From NCBI GenBank assembly GCA_031459615.1, contig JAVKIE010000015.1:1-42053 (forward strand): a DNA stretch of 42,053 nt. The letters are read 5' to 3'. Both the position numbers and the translations under genes were made by a program. Source of the stretch: Calidihabitans tengchongensis (GTDB lineage Bacteria; Sysuimicrobiota; Sysuimicrobiia; Sysuimicrobiales; Kaftiobacteriaceae). The number at the start of each line of letters is the position of its first letter. Position 1 is the stretch's first letter. Shown piece after piece: positions 25,493 through 34,884 of the stretch. The notes beneath the pieces are model-generated. The model saw nothing but the letters and a program-made list of their open reading frames with translations. It searched no databases and was not told the DNA's origin.

Positions 25493-26722
25493 TCAGGCGC
25501 CTCCGGGCCGGGCGGCCGGCAGGTGGCGGCGGACCACCCGGGCCAGGCGCTCGATTCCTTCCCGGATCTGGTCCTCGGATGGGAAGGAGAAGTTCAGCCG
25601 CATGGCCGTTCGACCGCCGCCGTCCACGTGGAAGCCGCTGCCCGCGACGTAGGCCACTCCTTCGTCGGTGATGGCCGCAGGCAGCAGGGCCTCGGTGTCC
25701 ACGCCCTCGGGCAGCTGGACCCACACGAACAGCCCTCCCGCCGGACGGGTCCACCGCACCCCGGGGGGCATCCGGGCGGCCAGCGCGTGCAGCATGGCGT
25801 CGCGTTTGCGGCGATAACGGTCTATGAGGTGGGGGATCCGCGCGTAGATGTGCCCGGCGGCGCAGAACTCCGCGGCCACCATCTGGGTCAGGGACGGGCA
25901 GCACAGGTCCATCCCCTGTTTGGCCGTGACGCACTGGCGCACCACCTCGCCGGCGGCGGCCAGCCAGCCGATGCGCAGCCCCGGGCAGAGGGTCTTGCTG
26001 AAGGTGGACAGGTAGATGACCCGGCCGTCGGCGTCCAGCGCCGCCAGGGGCGGCGGGGCCTCTCCCTCGTAGCGCAGCTCCCGGTAGGGGTTGTCCTCCA
26101 CCACCAGGGTGTCCCACTCCCGGGCCAGCTCCAGCAGGCGCCGCCGCCGGTCCGGCGCCAGGGTGGCCCCGGAGGGGTTCTGGAAGTCCGGCACCACGTA
26201 GATGAACTTGGGCCGCCGCCCCTGCGCCCGCAGCCGGGCCAGGGCCTGCTCGAGCAGGTCGACGCGCAGGCCCTCGTCGTCCTGAGGCACCCCCACCATC
26301 TCGGCGCGGTAACTGCGGAACACCTGCAGGGCGGCCATATACGAGGGGATCTCGACCACCACCACGTCGCCGGGATCCAGCAGGATCCGCCCCAGGATGT
26401 CCAGCCCCTGCTGGGAGCCGGTGGTCACCAGGACCTGGTCGGGGGAGGCGCGGATGCCGTCCTTGGCCATCCACCTGGCCAGCTCGCCGCGCAGCCGGGG
26501 GTCGCCCTCGGTGGGGCCGTACTGGAGGGCCACGGCCGCGTTCTGGACCAGCACCCGCGCCGTGATCTCCCGGAGCTCCTCCACCGGGAATGTCGCGGGA
26601 TCGGGCAGTCCCCCGGCGAACGAGATCAGGTCGCGGCGCCGGGTGAGGGTCAGCAGTTCGCGGATCAGCGACCGGGTCATCGCCCGGGCCGCCGCCGAGT
26701 AGTGCGAGGCGTAGTCCGTCAC
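25493..26722 (-). CDS. PLP-dependent aminotransferase, class I (2-aminoadipate/MocR-like)
   Basis: The 409-residue fold-type I enzyme has ISFAGGLPDPATFPVEELRE at the N-terminus and QYGPTEGDPRLRGELARWM, both typical of the LysN/2-aminoadipate and AruH-like group. TTGSQQGLDILGRILLDPGD binds the PLP phosphate. YVVPDFQNPSGATL contains the Asn-Pro pair, and LSTFSKTLCPGLRIGWL contains the PLP lysine (Lys243). MRLNFSFPSEDQI holds the carboxylate-binding Arg. No DNA-binding domain is attached, so it is an enzyme and not a MocR regulator. The substrate is unclear (2-oxoadipate, aromatic or branched-chain keto acids). Its ATG overlaps the rsmA stop as ATGA. Confidence 0.88.
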   Translation of the reverse strand: MTDYASHYSAAARAMTRSLIRELLTLTRRRDLISFAGGLPDPATFPVEELREITARVLVQNAAVALQYGPTEGDPRLRGELARWMAKDGIRASPDQVLVTTGSQQGLDILGRILLDPGDVVVVEIPSYMAALQVFRSYRAEMVGVPQDDEGLRVDLLEQALARLRAQGRRPKFIYVVPDFQNPSGATLAPDRRRRLLELAREWDTLVVEDNPYRELRYEGEAPPPLAALDADGRVIYLSTFSKTLCPGLRIGWLAAAGEVVRQCVTAKQGMDLCCPSLTQMVAAEFCAAGHIYARIPHLIDRYRRKRDAMLHALAARMPPGVRWTRPAGGLFVWVQLPEGVDTEALLPAAITDEGVAYVAGSGFHVDGGGRTAMRLNFSFPSEDQIREGIERLARVVRRHLPAARPGGA

Positions 26723-27624
26723 CGGCGTTCCCTCCCCACCGCCTCTTCCCCGACCGTCTCAGCCACGGCCCGGGCCAGGGCGGCGAACTCTTCCAGGGTC
26801 AGCGTCTCCCCCCGCCGCCCGGGGTCGATCCCCGCCCGGACGCAGGCGGCCGCCGCGGCGGCGGGGGCCAGACCCAGGGCGGCGGCCACCGCGTTCCGCA
26901 CCGTCTTGCGGCGCTGGGCAAAGGCGGCGCGCACCACCCGCATGAACGCGTCTTCCCCTCCGGTCTGCCAGGGCGGACGGTCATGGGGGTCCAGCCGCAC
27001 GACCGCCGACTCCACCTCGGGAGGGGGGAAAAACGCCCCGGGAGGCAGCCGCCGCACCACGGTGACGGCCGCCCGAGCCTGCACCAGCACCGACAGCAGC
27101 CCGTAGTCCGGGCGTCCCGGCCGGGCCGCCATCCGTTCGGCCACCTCGCGCTGCACCGTCAGGACCAGCCGGCGGATGCGCAGGGACGGATCCAGCAGCC
27201 TCACCACCAGGGGAGAGGCGATGCGGTAGGGCAGGTTGGCCACGACTTTGCGCACGCCCTCTTCCGGCAGCAGGGCGGCCAGATCGACCGCCATGGCGTC
27301 GGCGTGGACCACCCGGACGTGGGGGTAGGGCGCCACCACCGCTCGCAGGGCCGGCAGGACCGCCGGGTCGACTTCCACGGCCACCACGGATCCCGCGCGC
27401 TCCGCCAGAGCCGCGGTCAGCGTGCCGACCCCCGCCCCGATCTCCAGCACCGCGTCGCGGCGGTCGAGGTCGGCGGCCTGTAGGATCGCCCTCAGGGCGG
27501 CGGCGCTGACCAGGAAGTGCTGGCCCAGGCGCTTGCGGGGGTGGATCCCGAACTGGCGGAGAAGGCGAACCGTGCCGGCCGGGGTGGCCAGTGAGGCCGG
27601 ATCGAGGACGGCCATCGATTCCAT
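26719..27624 (-). CDS. rsmA: 16S rRNA dimethyladenosine transferase
   Basis: The 301-residue methyltransferase dimethylates two adjacent adenines near the 3' end of 16S rRNA during 30S assembly. RKRLGQHFLVS (30-40) and EIGAGVGTLTAALAERAGSV (61-80, SAM binding) are conserved, as are VEVDP and the catalytic NLPY at 130-133. GAFFPPPEVESAVVRLDPHD is the C-terminal family block. The start is uncertain: ATG at 27624 or 27615, neither with a clear ribosome site, because the preceding 120 bases are a purine/pyrimidine repeat element. It shares the yabE neighbourhood seen in Bacillus. Confidence 0.94.
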   Translation of the reverse strand: MESMAVLDPASLATPAGTVRLLRQFGIHPRKRLGQHFLVSAAALRAILQAADLDRRDAVLEIGAGVGTLTAALAERAGSVVAVEVDPAVLPALRAVVAPYPHVRVVHADAMAVDLAALLPEEGVRKVVANLPYRIASPLVVRLLDPSLRIRRLVLTVQREVAERMAARPGRPDYGLLSVLVQARAAVTVVRRLPPGAFFPPPEVESAVVRLDPHDRPPWQTGGEDAFMRVVRAAFAQRRKTVRNAVAAALGLAPAAAAAACVRAGIDPGRRGETLTLEEFAALARAVAETVGEEAVGRERR

Positions 27625-27626
27625 AC

Positions 27627-27745
27627 TAGAAAGGGAAGAGGGAAAAGGGAAGAAGGAAGAGGGAAAAGCAAAAAGTCGAGGAGAGGGGAGGCGGAGAACA
27701 TGCCGAGCTGGTCTTTCCCTCTTCCCTCTTCCCTCTTCCCTCTTT
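27627..27745. repeat. GGGAAGA hairpin repeat element, copy 1
   Basis: Read on the minus strand, it starts immediately after the yabE stop codon with an all-purine arm of AAAGAGGGAAGAGGGAAG type (four GGGAAGA-like units). A loop of about 45 bases follows, then a complementary pyrimidine arm of CCCTCTTCC units of about 40 bases. It ends just before rsmA. A second copy lies at 34793-34884. Confidence 0.85.
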
Positions 27746-28762
27746 CTACCGCGCTCCTCGGTCCAGCACGTACACGCGCACCCGGCGCACGCCGAACCGG
27801 CGGGCTTCCCGGGTGGTGTCGAAGCCCAGGTCGATGCGCAATCCCTTGATGCGGCCGCCCACGTCCCCGGCCACCGCGTAGCCGTACCCTTCGATGAACA
27901 GCTGGCTGCCCAGGGGGATCACCCGCGGATCCACCGCCACCACCCCGTAACCGGCCCGCATGCCGGTGGACGTGATGCCGTCCACGCCGGGACAGCAGAA
28001 CGGCGCGTAGGCGGTGGCCAGCATCTCCAGCACCTCGTGTCCGGCGAACGGGCCCCGGGAGGCGACGTGCACGACCGTGCCCACCGAGATGATCCGGTCC
28101 ATCGGCGGCCGCACGACCCGCTCGCCCACCAGCGTGCGGGCCACCACCACGCCGTCGGCCAGGGTCACCCGCCACAGCCGCTCGCGCAGACCCTCGCGGC
28201 CCGGCCTGACGACCCGCAGCAGCCCCCGGGGAGCGGCAGCATCGCGCAGGGTGCGGACCTCGTAGGGCACCGCCTGCCGCTCCACCACCAGCCGGTGCTC
28301 GATCCGGACGACCCGGACCGTGGCGCCGGCCGCCAGGGGCGCCTCGGGCGCCGGGTATACCTTGTCGGTGGGACGCACCCGCAGGCCCTGGCGGGCCAGC
28401 AGCTCGGCGACGGTGCGGGCCGTGGTGCGCACGGGCCGCACGCGACCGTCGGCGACCAGGGTGACGCCGATCGCGGGGCGCACGACGATCGTCATCCCTT
28501 CCCCCACCCGGGCGCCGGGAGGCGGCTCCACCTCGTCGGAGGAAGCCACCGACACGCCCGCCTGCTGAAGAACCTCCCGGACCGTGTGCCGGTAGGTGAC
28601 CATCCGTACCGTGCGATCCGGAGTCCGGACGGTCACCTCCTTGCGCAGCGTCCCGTGGGTCAGGCCGGCGGCGAGGGCGGTCAGCAGCCCGGCGGCCAGG
28701 ATGACGCCGCTGACGGCGCCGCTGCGCGGCCCCGCCGCCGGGGGGACGGAGAGAACGGTCAC
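27746..28762 (-). CDS. YabE-like 3D/G5-domain cell-wall protein (Rpf/Sps type)
   Basis: The 338-residue secreted or membrane-anchored protein has an N-terminal hydrophobic segment (about 18-37). Two ubiquitin-like DUF348 repeats follow (VTYRHTVREVLQQAGVSVAS and ARTVAELLARQGLRVRPTDK), then a G5 domain (about 155-235). A C-terminal 3D domain carries three conserved aspartates (VAVDPRVIPLGS, AVAGDVGG, RIDLGFDTT), like the lytic transglycosylase barrel. It probably remodels peptidoglycan, like stationary-phase survival proteins. In the 3D domain, ATAYAPFCCPGVDG contains an unusual adjacent cysteine pair. The GTG start has AAGGAGA upstream; a 7-codon upstream frame overlaps the start codon. Confidence 0.88.
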   Translation of the reverse strand: MTVLSVPPAAGPRSGAVSGVILAAGLLTALAAGLTHGTLRKEVTVRTPDRTVRMVTYRHTVREVLQQAGVSVASSDEVEPPPGARVGEGMTIVVRPAIGVTLVADGRVRPVRTTARTVAELLARQGLRVRPTDKVYPAPEAPLAAGATVRVVRIEHRLVVERQAVPYEVRTLRDAAAPRGLLRVVRPGREGLRERLWRVTLADGVVVARTLVGERVVRPPMDRIISVGTVVHVASRGPFAGHEVLEMLATAYAPFCCPGVDGITSTGMRAGYGVVAVDPRVIPLGSQLFIEGYGYAVAGDVGGRIKGLRIDLGFDTTREARRFGVRRVRVYVLDRGAR

Positions 28763-28783
28763 GCAGATCTCCTTGTTGTCATG
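28760..28783 (-). other. 7-codon upstream ORF overlapping the yabE start
   Basis: On the minus strand, ATG ACA ACA AGG AGA TCT GCG TGA. A GAGGTGAG sits just before the ATG. The TGA overlaps the yabE GTG, and the AAGGAG inside the small frame is yabE's ribosome site, which would couple their translation. Confidence 0.4.
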
Positions 28784-28886
28784 CGACTCACCTCATCCGG
28801 CCGCAGGCGCAGGTCGGCCCGGTCGGGTCAGCCAGGCAGAGGGGGGACGGTCAGGACCGGCAGGGTCGAAAGACGCGACCGCGTGG

Positions 28887-28915
28887 ATTATAGCGATAGA
28901 GAACACTCAATGCAA
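28887..28915 (-). promoter_or_regulatory. yabE promoter
   Basis: On the minus strand, TTGCAT (28915-28910), 17 bases, a perfect TATAAT (28892-28887). The transcript should start near 28880, with a leader of about 118 bases before the GTG. Confidence 0.85.
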
Positions 28916-28978
28916 GACGGCGCGGCCATTTTTTCAGCCCCGCCGTCCGCAGCTCCCGGACGCTCCGGTGCGGGAGGA

Positions 28979-29383
28979 TCACCGTCCGGGAGGAAGCTCG
29001 ACCAGCTCGACGAGGATGCCTCCGGTGGTGTCGGGGTGCAGGAACGCGACCTGGCGGTTGCGCGCTCCCATCCGGGGCGCGGGTTCGACAGGGCGGCAGC
29101 CGGCGGCTTCGGCCCGGGCGAGGGCCTGCCGGATGTCGGGCACGCGGAACGCCACGTGGTGCAGGCCCGGGCCGCGGCGGGCCACGAATCGCGCCAGGGG
29201 ACCGGTCTCGTCCAGAGGTTCCAGCAGCTCCAGGTCGGCCGCGCCCCCCGACAGAAAGGCCAGCCTCACGCCCTCGCGGGGGAGATCGTACCGCTCGGTG
29301 ACCACCAGCCCCAGGGCCGCCTCCAGGAGGGCCGCCGTCTCGGCGAGGTTGCGGACCGCGATGCCCACGTGATCGACGGTCAT
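28979..29383 (-). CDS. mce: Methylmalonyl-CoA epimerase
   Basis: The 134-residue enzyme interconverts (2S)- and (2R)-methylmalonyl-CoA, linking propionyl-CoA carboxylase to the B12-dependent mutase. It is a vicinal-oxygen-chelate fold with two beta-alpha-beta-beta-beta modules. MTVDHVGIAVRNL (His5 metal ligand) starts the first and GPGLHHVAFRVPDI (ligand His) starts the second. GGILVELVELPPG gives the last Glu ligand. The length is typical. The ATG has GGGGGGAG upstream. It is the last gene of the propionyl/methylmalonyl-CoA cluster, 29 bases after meaB. Confidence 0.93.
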   Translation of the reverse strand: MTVDHVGIAVRNLAETAALLEAALGLVVTERYDLPREGVRLAFLSGGAADLELLEPLDETGPLARFVARRGPGLHHVAFRVPDIRQALARAEAAGCRPVEPAPRMGARNRQVAFLHPDTTGGILVELVELPPGR

Positions 29384-29412
29384 CTGCTCCCCCCGTGCCC
29401 GGGCCGCGCCCC

Positions 29413-30417
29413 TCACCGGGCGGACCCGATCTGCGCCATCAGGCGCTCGGCGGCGGTGTACGGGTCCATCTCCCCCGCCGCCACCTTCTCGACGAACTCT
29501 TCCAGCCGCCGGTCCCCTTCCAGGATCCGCCGGCGGAGGCGGGCTTCGAGGATCCGCAGGATGTCGGCCCGATGCCGCTGCCGCCTCCTGCGCTCCAGCA
29601 GTCCGCGGGAGCGCAGGAACTGCCGGTGCTCCTCCAGGGCGGCGCGGACCTCGTCCACCCCCTGCCCGGTGGTCGCCACGGTGAGCAGGACCGGGGGGAA
29701 CCATCCGTCCCGCGGCCCGGCCATGCCCAGCATCATGCGGATCTCGGTGGCCGTGCGGTCGGCGTCGGGGCGGTCGGCCTTGTTCACCACGAAGACGTCG
29801 CCGATCTCCAGGATGCCGGCCTTCAGGGTCTGCACCGCGTCCCCCAGCCCCGGCACCAGGACGATCACCACCGTGTCGGCCGCGCCCACCACGTCCACCT
29901 CCGCCTGGCCGGTCCCCACGGTCTCGATGACCACCAGGTCGTAGCCGACGGCGTCCAGGACCTTCGCCACATCCGCCGTGGCCGGCGCCAGACCGCCCAG
30001 GCCGCCGCGGGTGGCCATGCTGCGGATGAACACGCCGGGATCGGTGGCGTGATCCTGCATGCGGATGCGATCCCCCAGGACGGCGCCGCCGGTGAAGGGG
30101 CTGGTGGGATCCACCGCGGCGACGGCCACCGTCTGGCCCCGGGCCCGCACGCGGCGGATCAGGGCGTCCACCAGGGTGCTCTTGCCGGCCCCCGGCGGGC
30201 CGGTGACCCCGATCAGGTGGGCCCGACCCGTGTGCGGATGGAGGATCCGCAGCGCCTCCTGTCCCCGGGGGTCCCCATCCTCGACCAGCGAGATCAGGCG
30301 CGCCAGGGCCGGGACGGAGCCGGCGCGGGCCTGCTCCAGCAGGCGCTCGGCGTCTCCGCTCACCGGCCCCACAGATCGCTCCCCCGACGGCGCCCTCGCC
30401 GGCCGCGCCCCGTCCAC
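29413..30417 (-). CDS. meaB: Methylmalonyl-CoA mutase chaperone GTPase MeaB
   Basis: The 334-residue G3E-type GTPase protects and reloads methylmalonyl-CoA mutase with adenosylcobalamin. The P-loop GVTGPPGAGKSTLVDAL is at 70-86. VAVDPTSPFTGGAVLGDRIR and FIRSMATRGGLGGLAPAT are MeaB/ArgK-specific, and ETVGTGQAEVDVV and VVNKADRPDADR are G3/G4 motifs. The C-terminal helices probably form the dimer arm. Two GTG starts are possible (30417 and 30363). Homology begins near VSGDAERLLEQARAG, so the shorter one, 18 residues in, may be right. It lies directly behind the mutase gene. Confidence 0.94.
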   Translation of the reverse strand: MDGARPARAPSGERSVGPVSGDAERLLEQARAGSVPALARLISLVEDGDPRGQEALRILHPHTGRAHLIGVTGPPGAGKSTLVDALIRRVRARGQTVAVAAVDPTSPFTGGAVLGDRIRMQDHATDPGVFIRSMATRGGLGGLAPATADVAKVLDAVGYDLVVIETVGTGQAEVDVVGAADTVVIVLVPGLGDAVQTLKAGILEIGDVFVVNKADRPDADRTATEIRMMLGMAGPRDGWFPPVLLTVATTGQGVDEVRAALEEHRQFLRSRGLLERRRRQRHRADILRILEARLRRRILEGDRRLEEFVEKVAAGEMDPYTAAERLMAQIGSAR

Positions 30418-30427
30418 CCCGCGGCCA

Positions 30428-32080
<1,653 letters not shown>

Positions 32081-32113
32081 GCTCTCGCGCTCCCCTCGGG
32101 CCCGCTGGCCCGC

Positions 32114-32653
32114 TCACTCCCCGGGGTCCAGCGTGACCAGCACCGTCCCCCCGGCCACGTCCTGTCCGGCCGACACGTGCACCGCGCGCACCCGCCCGGA
32201 TGAGGGCGCGCGGATCTCCATCTGCATCTTCATCGCTTCCATGATCACCACAGCCTGTCCCTGCTCGACGGCGGCCCCGGGCGTCACCTCCACCGCCACC
32301 ACCAGACCCGGCATGGGCGCGCGGATCTCCCGGGCCGCCGGGGGACCCCCGGTCCGGACGCGGCGGGCCACCGGGAGGTCCGGCTCCACGCGCACCACCG
32401 CCCGGTCGGCGCCCACGGTCACCACCCACTCCGCCCCCCGGCGGCGGACCTCCACCACATGGGTGGTGGCGCCGACGGCGAGCCGGAAGTGAGTGCTCCC
32501 CAGCAGCGGGCGCAGGTCCACCGCCACCGGGGGAGCACCGTCCACGGAGATCTGGAGGGCCTGCCCCGAGGGCCACGCCGTCACCCGGTGGGTGCGTCCG
32601 GCGACGAAGACCAGGAAGGCGCGGGCACTCCCCGGCGCAGCCTCTTCGCTCAT
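32114..32653 (-). CDS. Biotin carboxyl carrier protein of propionyl/acetyl-CoA carboxylase
   Basis: The 179-residue protein carries the biotinyl domain at its C-terminus: APMPGLVVAVEVTPGAAVEQ, then EAMKMQMEI with the biotinylated Lys142. Residues 1-105 contain a beta-rich domain (VAGRTHRVTAWPSGQALQIS, FRLAVGATTHVVEVRRRG) similar to the BT (biotin carboxylase interaction) region of propionyl-CoA carboxylase alpha chains. In many species this part is fused to biotin carboxylase; here it is a separate gene placed 25 bases after the biotin carboxylase stop. Confidence 0.9.
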   Translation of the reverse strand: MSEEAAPGSARAFLVFVAGRTHRVTAWPSGQALQISVDGAPPVAVDLRPLLGSTHFRLAVGATTHVVEVRRRGAEWVVTVGADRAVVRVEPDLPVARRVRTGGPPAAREIRAPMPGLVVAVEVTPGAAVEQGQAVVIMEAMKMQMEIRAPSSGRVRAVHVSAGQDVAGGTVLVTLDPGE

Positions 32654-32678
32654 GGATGGTGGGGTCCTGGCCGGCCGC

Positions 32679-34157
32679 TCATGGAGGCGGGGGGCGCAGT
32701 CCTTCCTGCCGCGCGGCCTGGATCCAGCGCGCCGCCGCCCCCCGGAGGGGAGCGGGGCCCCGCGGGAAGGCGGCCGCGGCCACCGCGGCCAGGACGGCCA
32801 CCCGCTCGGCCCCGGGCGAGGAGGGGCGGGCCTCCCACCGCGCCACGAACCCGGTGTCGTGGTGCCCGGAGGCGAAGGCGGGCTCCCGCAGGGCCCACCG
32901 GTGAAAGGGCAGGGTGGTGGGGACGCCGGCGATCACGGCCTCGTCCACCGCCCGCCGCAGCCGCCGCAGCGCCTCATCCCGGTCCGCGCCCCACGCGATG
33001 ATCTTGGCCAGCAGCGGGTCGTAGTGGTGGGACACCTCCATCCCCGCATACACGGCGGCGTCAATCCGGATGCCCGGTCCCCCCGGCAGCCAGACGCCGT
33101 CGATGCGCCCGGCCGCGGGCAGGAACCCCTCGTGGGGATCTTCGGCCCCCACCCGGCACTCGATGGCCCACCCGCGGGCGGAGACGTCGGAGCGCACTCC
33201 GGCGCGCCCCTCCAGCGCCACCCGCAGCTGTTCGGCCACCAGGTCCACCCCGGTGACCATCTCGGTGACCGGGTGCTCCACCTGCAGGCGGGCGTTCACC
33301 TCCAGGAAGTAGATCTCGTCGGCGCCGACCAGGAACTCCACCGTCCCCGCGTTGACATACCCCACAGCCCGGGCCGCGGCGGCGGCGGCCTGCCGCAGGC
33401 GCGCCCGCAGGGGCTCGGACAGGGACGGGGCGGGACTTTCCTCGATCAGCTTCTGGTGCCGGCGCTGGACGCTGCAGTCGCGCTCGGGGAAGACGACCAC
33501 CACCCCGGAGGCATCGGCGAGCACCTGCACCTCCACGTGGCGGGCGCCTTCCACCCACTTCTCCAGGTACACGCGGTCGTCGCCGAAGGCGGTGCGGGCT
33601 TCCCCGCGCGCCAGCCGCAGGGTGGCCGCCAGCTGCCCCGGCTCCCGGACCAGGTGGATCCCCTTGCCGCCGCCGCCGGCGGCGGCCTTCACCAGCAGCG
33701 GGTAGCCCAACCGCTCCGCCAGGGTCGGGGCGTCCCGGTCGTCCACCGGCCCGGTGCCCGGCAGGACGGGCACGCCCGAACCGGCCATCGCCATCCGCGC
33801 GGCGGCCTTGTCTCCGCACAGCTCCAGGACCTGGGGCGGGGGCCCCACGAAACGCACGCCCGCGTGCTGGCAGGCCCGGGCGAAGGCCGCCGACTCGGCG
33901 AGAAAGCCGTATCCGGGATGGATGGCGGTGGCGCCCACGCGGCGGGCGGCCTCCAGCAGGGCGTCCAGGTGCAGGTAGCTGTGCTCGGGAGGGTCGCCCG
34001 GCAGGGCCACCGCCTCGTCGGCCTGCCAGACGTGGGGAGCGTTCCGATCGGACGGCGAGTAGACGGCGGCCGCCCGCAGCCCCATCTCCCGGCAGGCGCG
34101 GATGACGCGCACCGCGATCTCTCCGCGGTTGGCCACCAGGATCGTGGGACGCGTCAC
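32679..34157 (-). CDS. Biotin carboxylase subunit of acyl-CoA (propionyl-CoA) carboxylase
   Basis: The 492-residue ATP-grasp enzyme carboxylates the biotin of the carrier protein with bicarbonate and ATP. N-terminal ILVANRGEIAVRVIRACREM and IHPGYGFLAESAAFARACQH are family motifs. The glycine-rich ATP loop is KAAAGGGGKGIHLV. The catalytic/metal block is YFLEVNARLQVEHPVTEMVT with RLQVEHP. The C-terminal part (YDPLLAKIIAWGADRDEALR) completes the domain. The chain is about 40 residues longer than AccC and ends in an extra helical tail (ERVAVLAAVAAAAFPRGPAP). It lies between a GNAT gene and the biotin carrier. Confidence 0.93.
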   Translation of the reverse strand: MTRPTILVANRGEIAVRVIRACREMGLRAAAVYSPSDRNAPHVWQADEAVALPGDPPEHSYLHLDALLEAARRVGATAIHPGYGFLAESAAFARACQHAGVRFVGPPPQVLELCGDKAAARMAMAGSGVPVLPGTGPVDDRDAPTLAERLGYPLLVKAAAGGGGKGIHLVREPGQLAATLRLARGEARTAFGDDRVYLEKWVEGARHVEVQVLADASGVVVVFPERDCSVQRRHQKLIEESPAPSLSEPLRARLRQAAAAAARAVGYVNAGTVEFLVGADEIYFLEVNARLQVEHPVTEMVTGVDLVAEQLRVALEGRAGVRSDVSARGWAIECRVGAEDPHEGFLPAAGRIDGVWLPGGPGIRIDAAVYAGMEVSHHYDPLLAKIIAWGADRDEALRRLRRAVDEAVIAGVPTTLPFHRWALREPAFASGHHDTGFVARWEARPSSPGAERVAVLAAVAAAAFPRGPAPLRGAAARWIQAARQEGLRPPPP

Positions 34158-34191
34158 AGCGGAACGGGCGCAGAGATGAGCCCGGCGGCCG

Positions 34192-34743
34192 TCAGAGCTC
34201 CTCCTCGTCCTCGTCCTCGCGGCGCAGGCCCGGGCGGTACACCAGCACGTAGCGGGAGATCTGGAAGCTGCAGGCCTCCCAGAAGCGCAGCCCTCGCAGG
34301 TTGCCGGCCGACACCGACGCGTGCACGTCCTGGCAGCCGCGCTCCCGCAGGAAGGCGATCACGGCTTCGGCCATCCGGCGCCCGTAGCCTTCCCGACGAT
34401 ACTCGGGGTACACGTAGAATTCGGCGATCATCCCCTGCAGGCGGTGGCGGTCGGCGACCTGCGGGGTGACGATGGCCACCGCGAAGCCCACCCGCCGGCC
34501 GTCGGCCACCCCCCACCAGATGTGCCGGTGCCGGCCCTGCTCGGAGAAGATGTGCTTGAGGTAGGCGTCCAGCCACTCGTCGGTGGGCGCCTCCCCGGCC
34601 ACCTCCTCCCGGTACCGCCGGAGCCAGTCGCGGAACCGGCGGTCGTCCGGCGAGACGTACTCCAGCGTCACCGTCGCCGATGACGCCGGCCGCACGGGGT
34701 CCGCAGGTCGGGACGTCTCACGTCGGGACGCCGGTTCGCTCAT
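34192..34743 (-). CDS. GNAT-family N-acetyltransferase
   Basis: The 183-residue protein has a GNAT core (about 25-170): HIWWGVADGRRVGFAVAIVT, MIAEFYVYPEYRREGYGRRM (acetyl-CoA pyrophosphate loop of R/Q-x-x-G-x-G/A type, here RREGYGRR) and ASVSAGNLRGLRFWEACSFQ (C-terminal motif B). The substrate is unknown. The N-terminal 25 residues and the acidic C-terminus (REDEDEEEL) look disordered. It is placed between pccB and the biotin carboxylase gene; a role in controlling CoA-linked enzymes by lysine acetylation is possible but only inferred from position. Confidence 0.85.
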   Translation of the reverse strand: MSEPASRRETSRPADPVRPASSATVTLEYVSPDDRRFRDWLRRYREEVAGEAPTDEWLDAYLKHIFSEQGRHRHIWWGVADGRRVGFAVAIVTPQVADRHRLQGMIAEFYVYPEYRREGYGRRMAEAVIAFLRERGCQDVHASVSAGNLRGLRFWEACSFQISRYVLVYRPGLRREDEDEEEL

Positions 34744-34792
34744 CTCGGGGATCCGAGCAGGAAATTCCGCGCGCCCGCCCCGGCTCCTGCTG

Positions 34793-34884
34793 GGGGAGGG
34801 ACGAAGGAAGAGGGAAGAAGGAAGAGGGATGAGGGAGGAGGATGAGATCTCCCTTTTCCCTCTTCCCTCTTCCCTTTTCCCTAT
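34793..34884. repeat. GGGAAGA hairpin repeat element, copy 2
   Basis: Read on the minus strand, it begins directly after the pccB stop (TGA) with ATAGGGAAAAGGGAAGAGGG. It continues purine-only to a short GAGATCTC-like turn, then returns as CCCTCTTCC/TTCCC units. It is the same element type as 27627-27745 with a shorter loop, and the stem is nearly continuous over 35-40 bases. Confidence 0.85.

Noticed and set aside
28784..28880. c-di-AMP (ydaO) riboswitch in the yabE leader
   Set aside because: Such switches often precede cell-wall genes of this type, but the roughly 118-base leader is too short and I cannot find the conserved core sequences.
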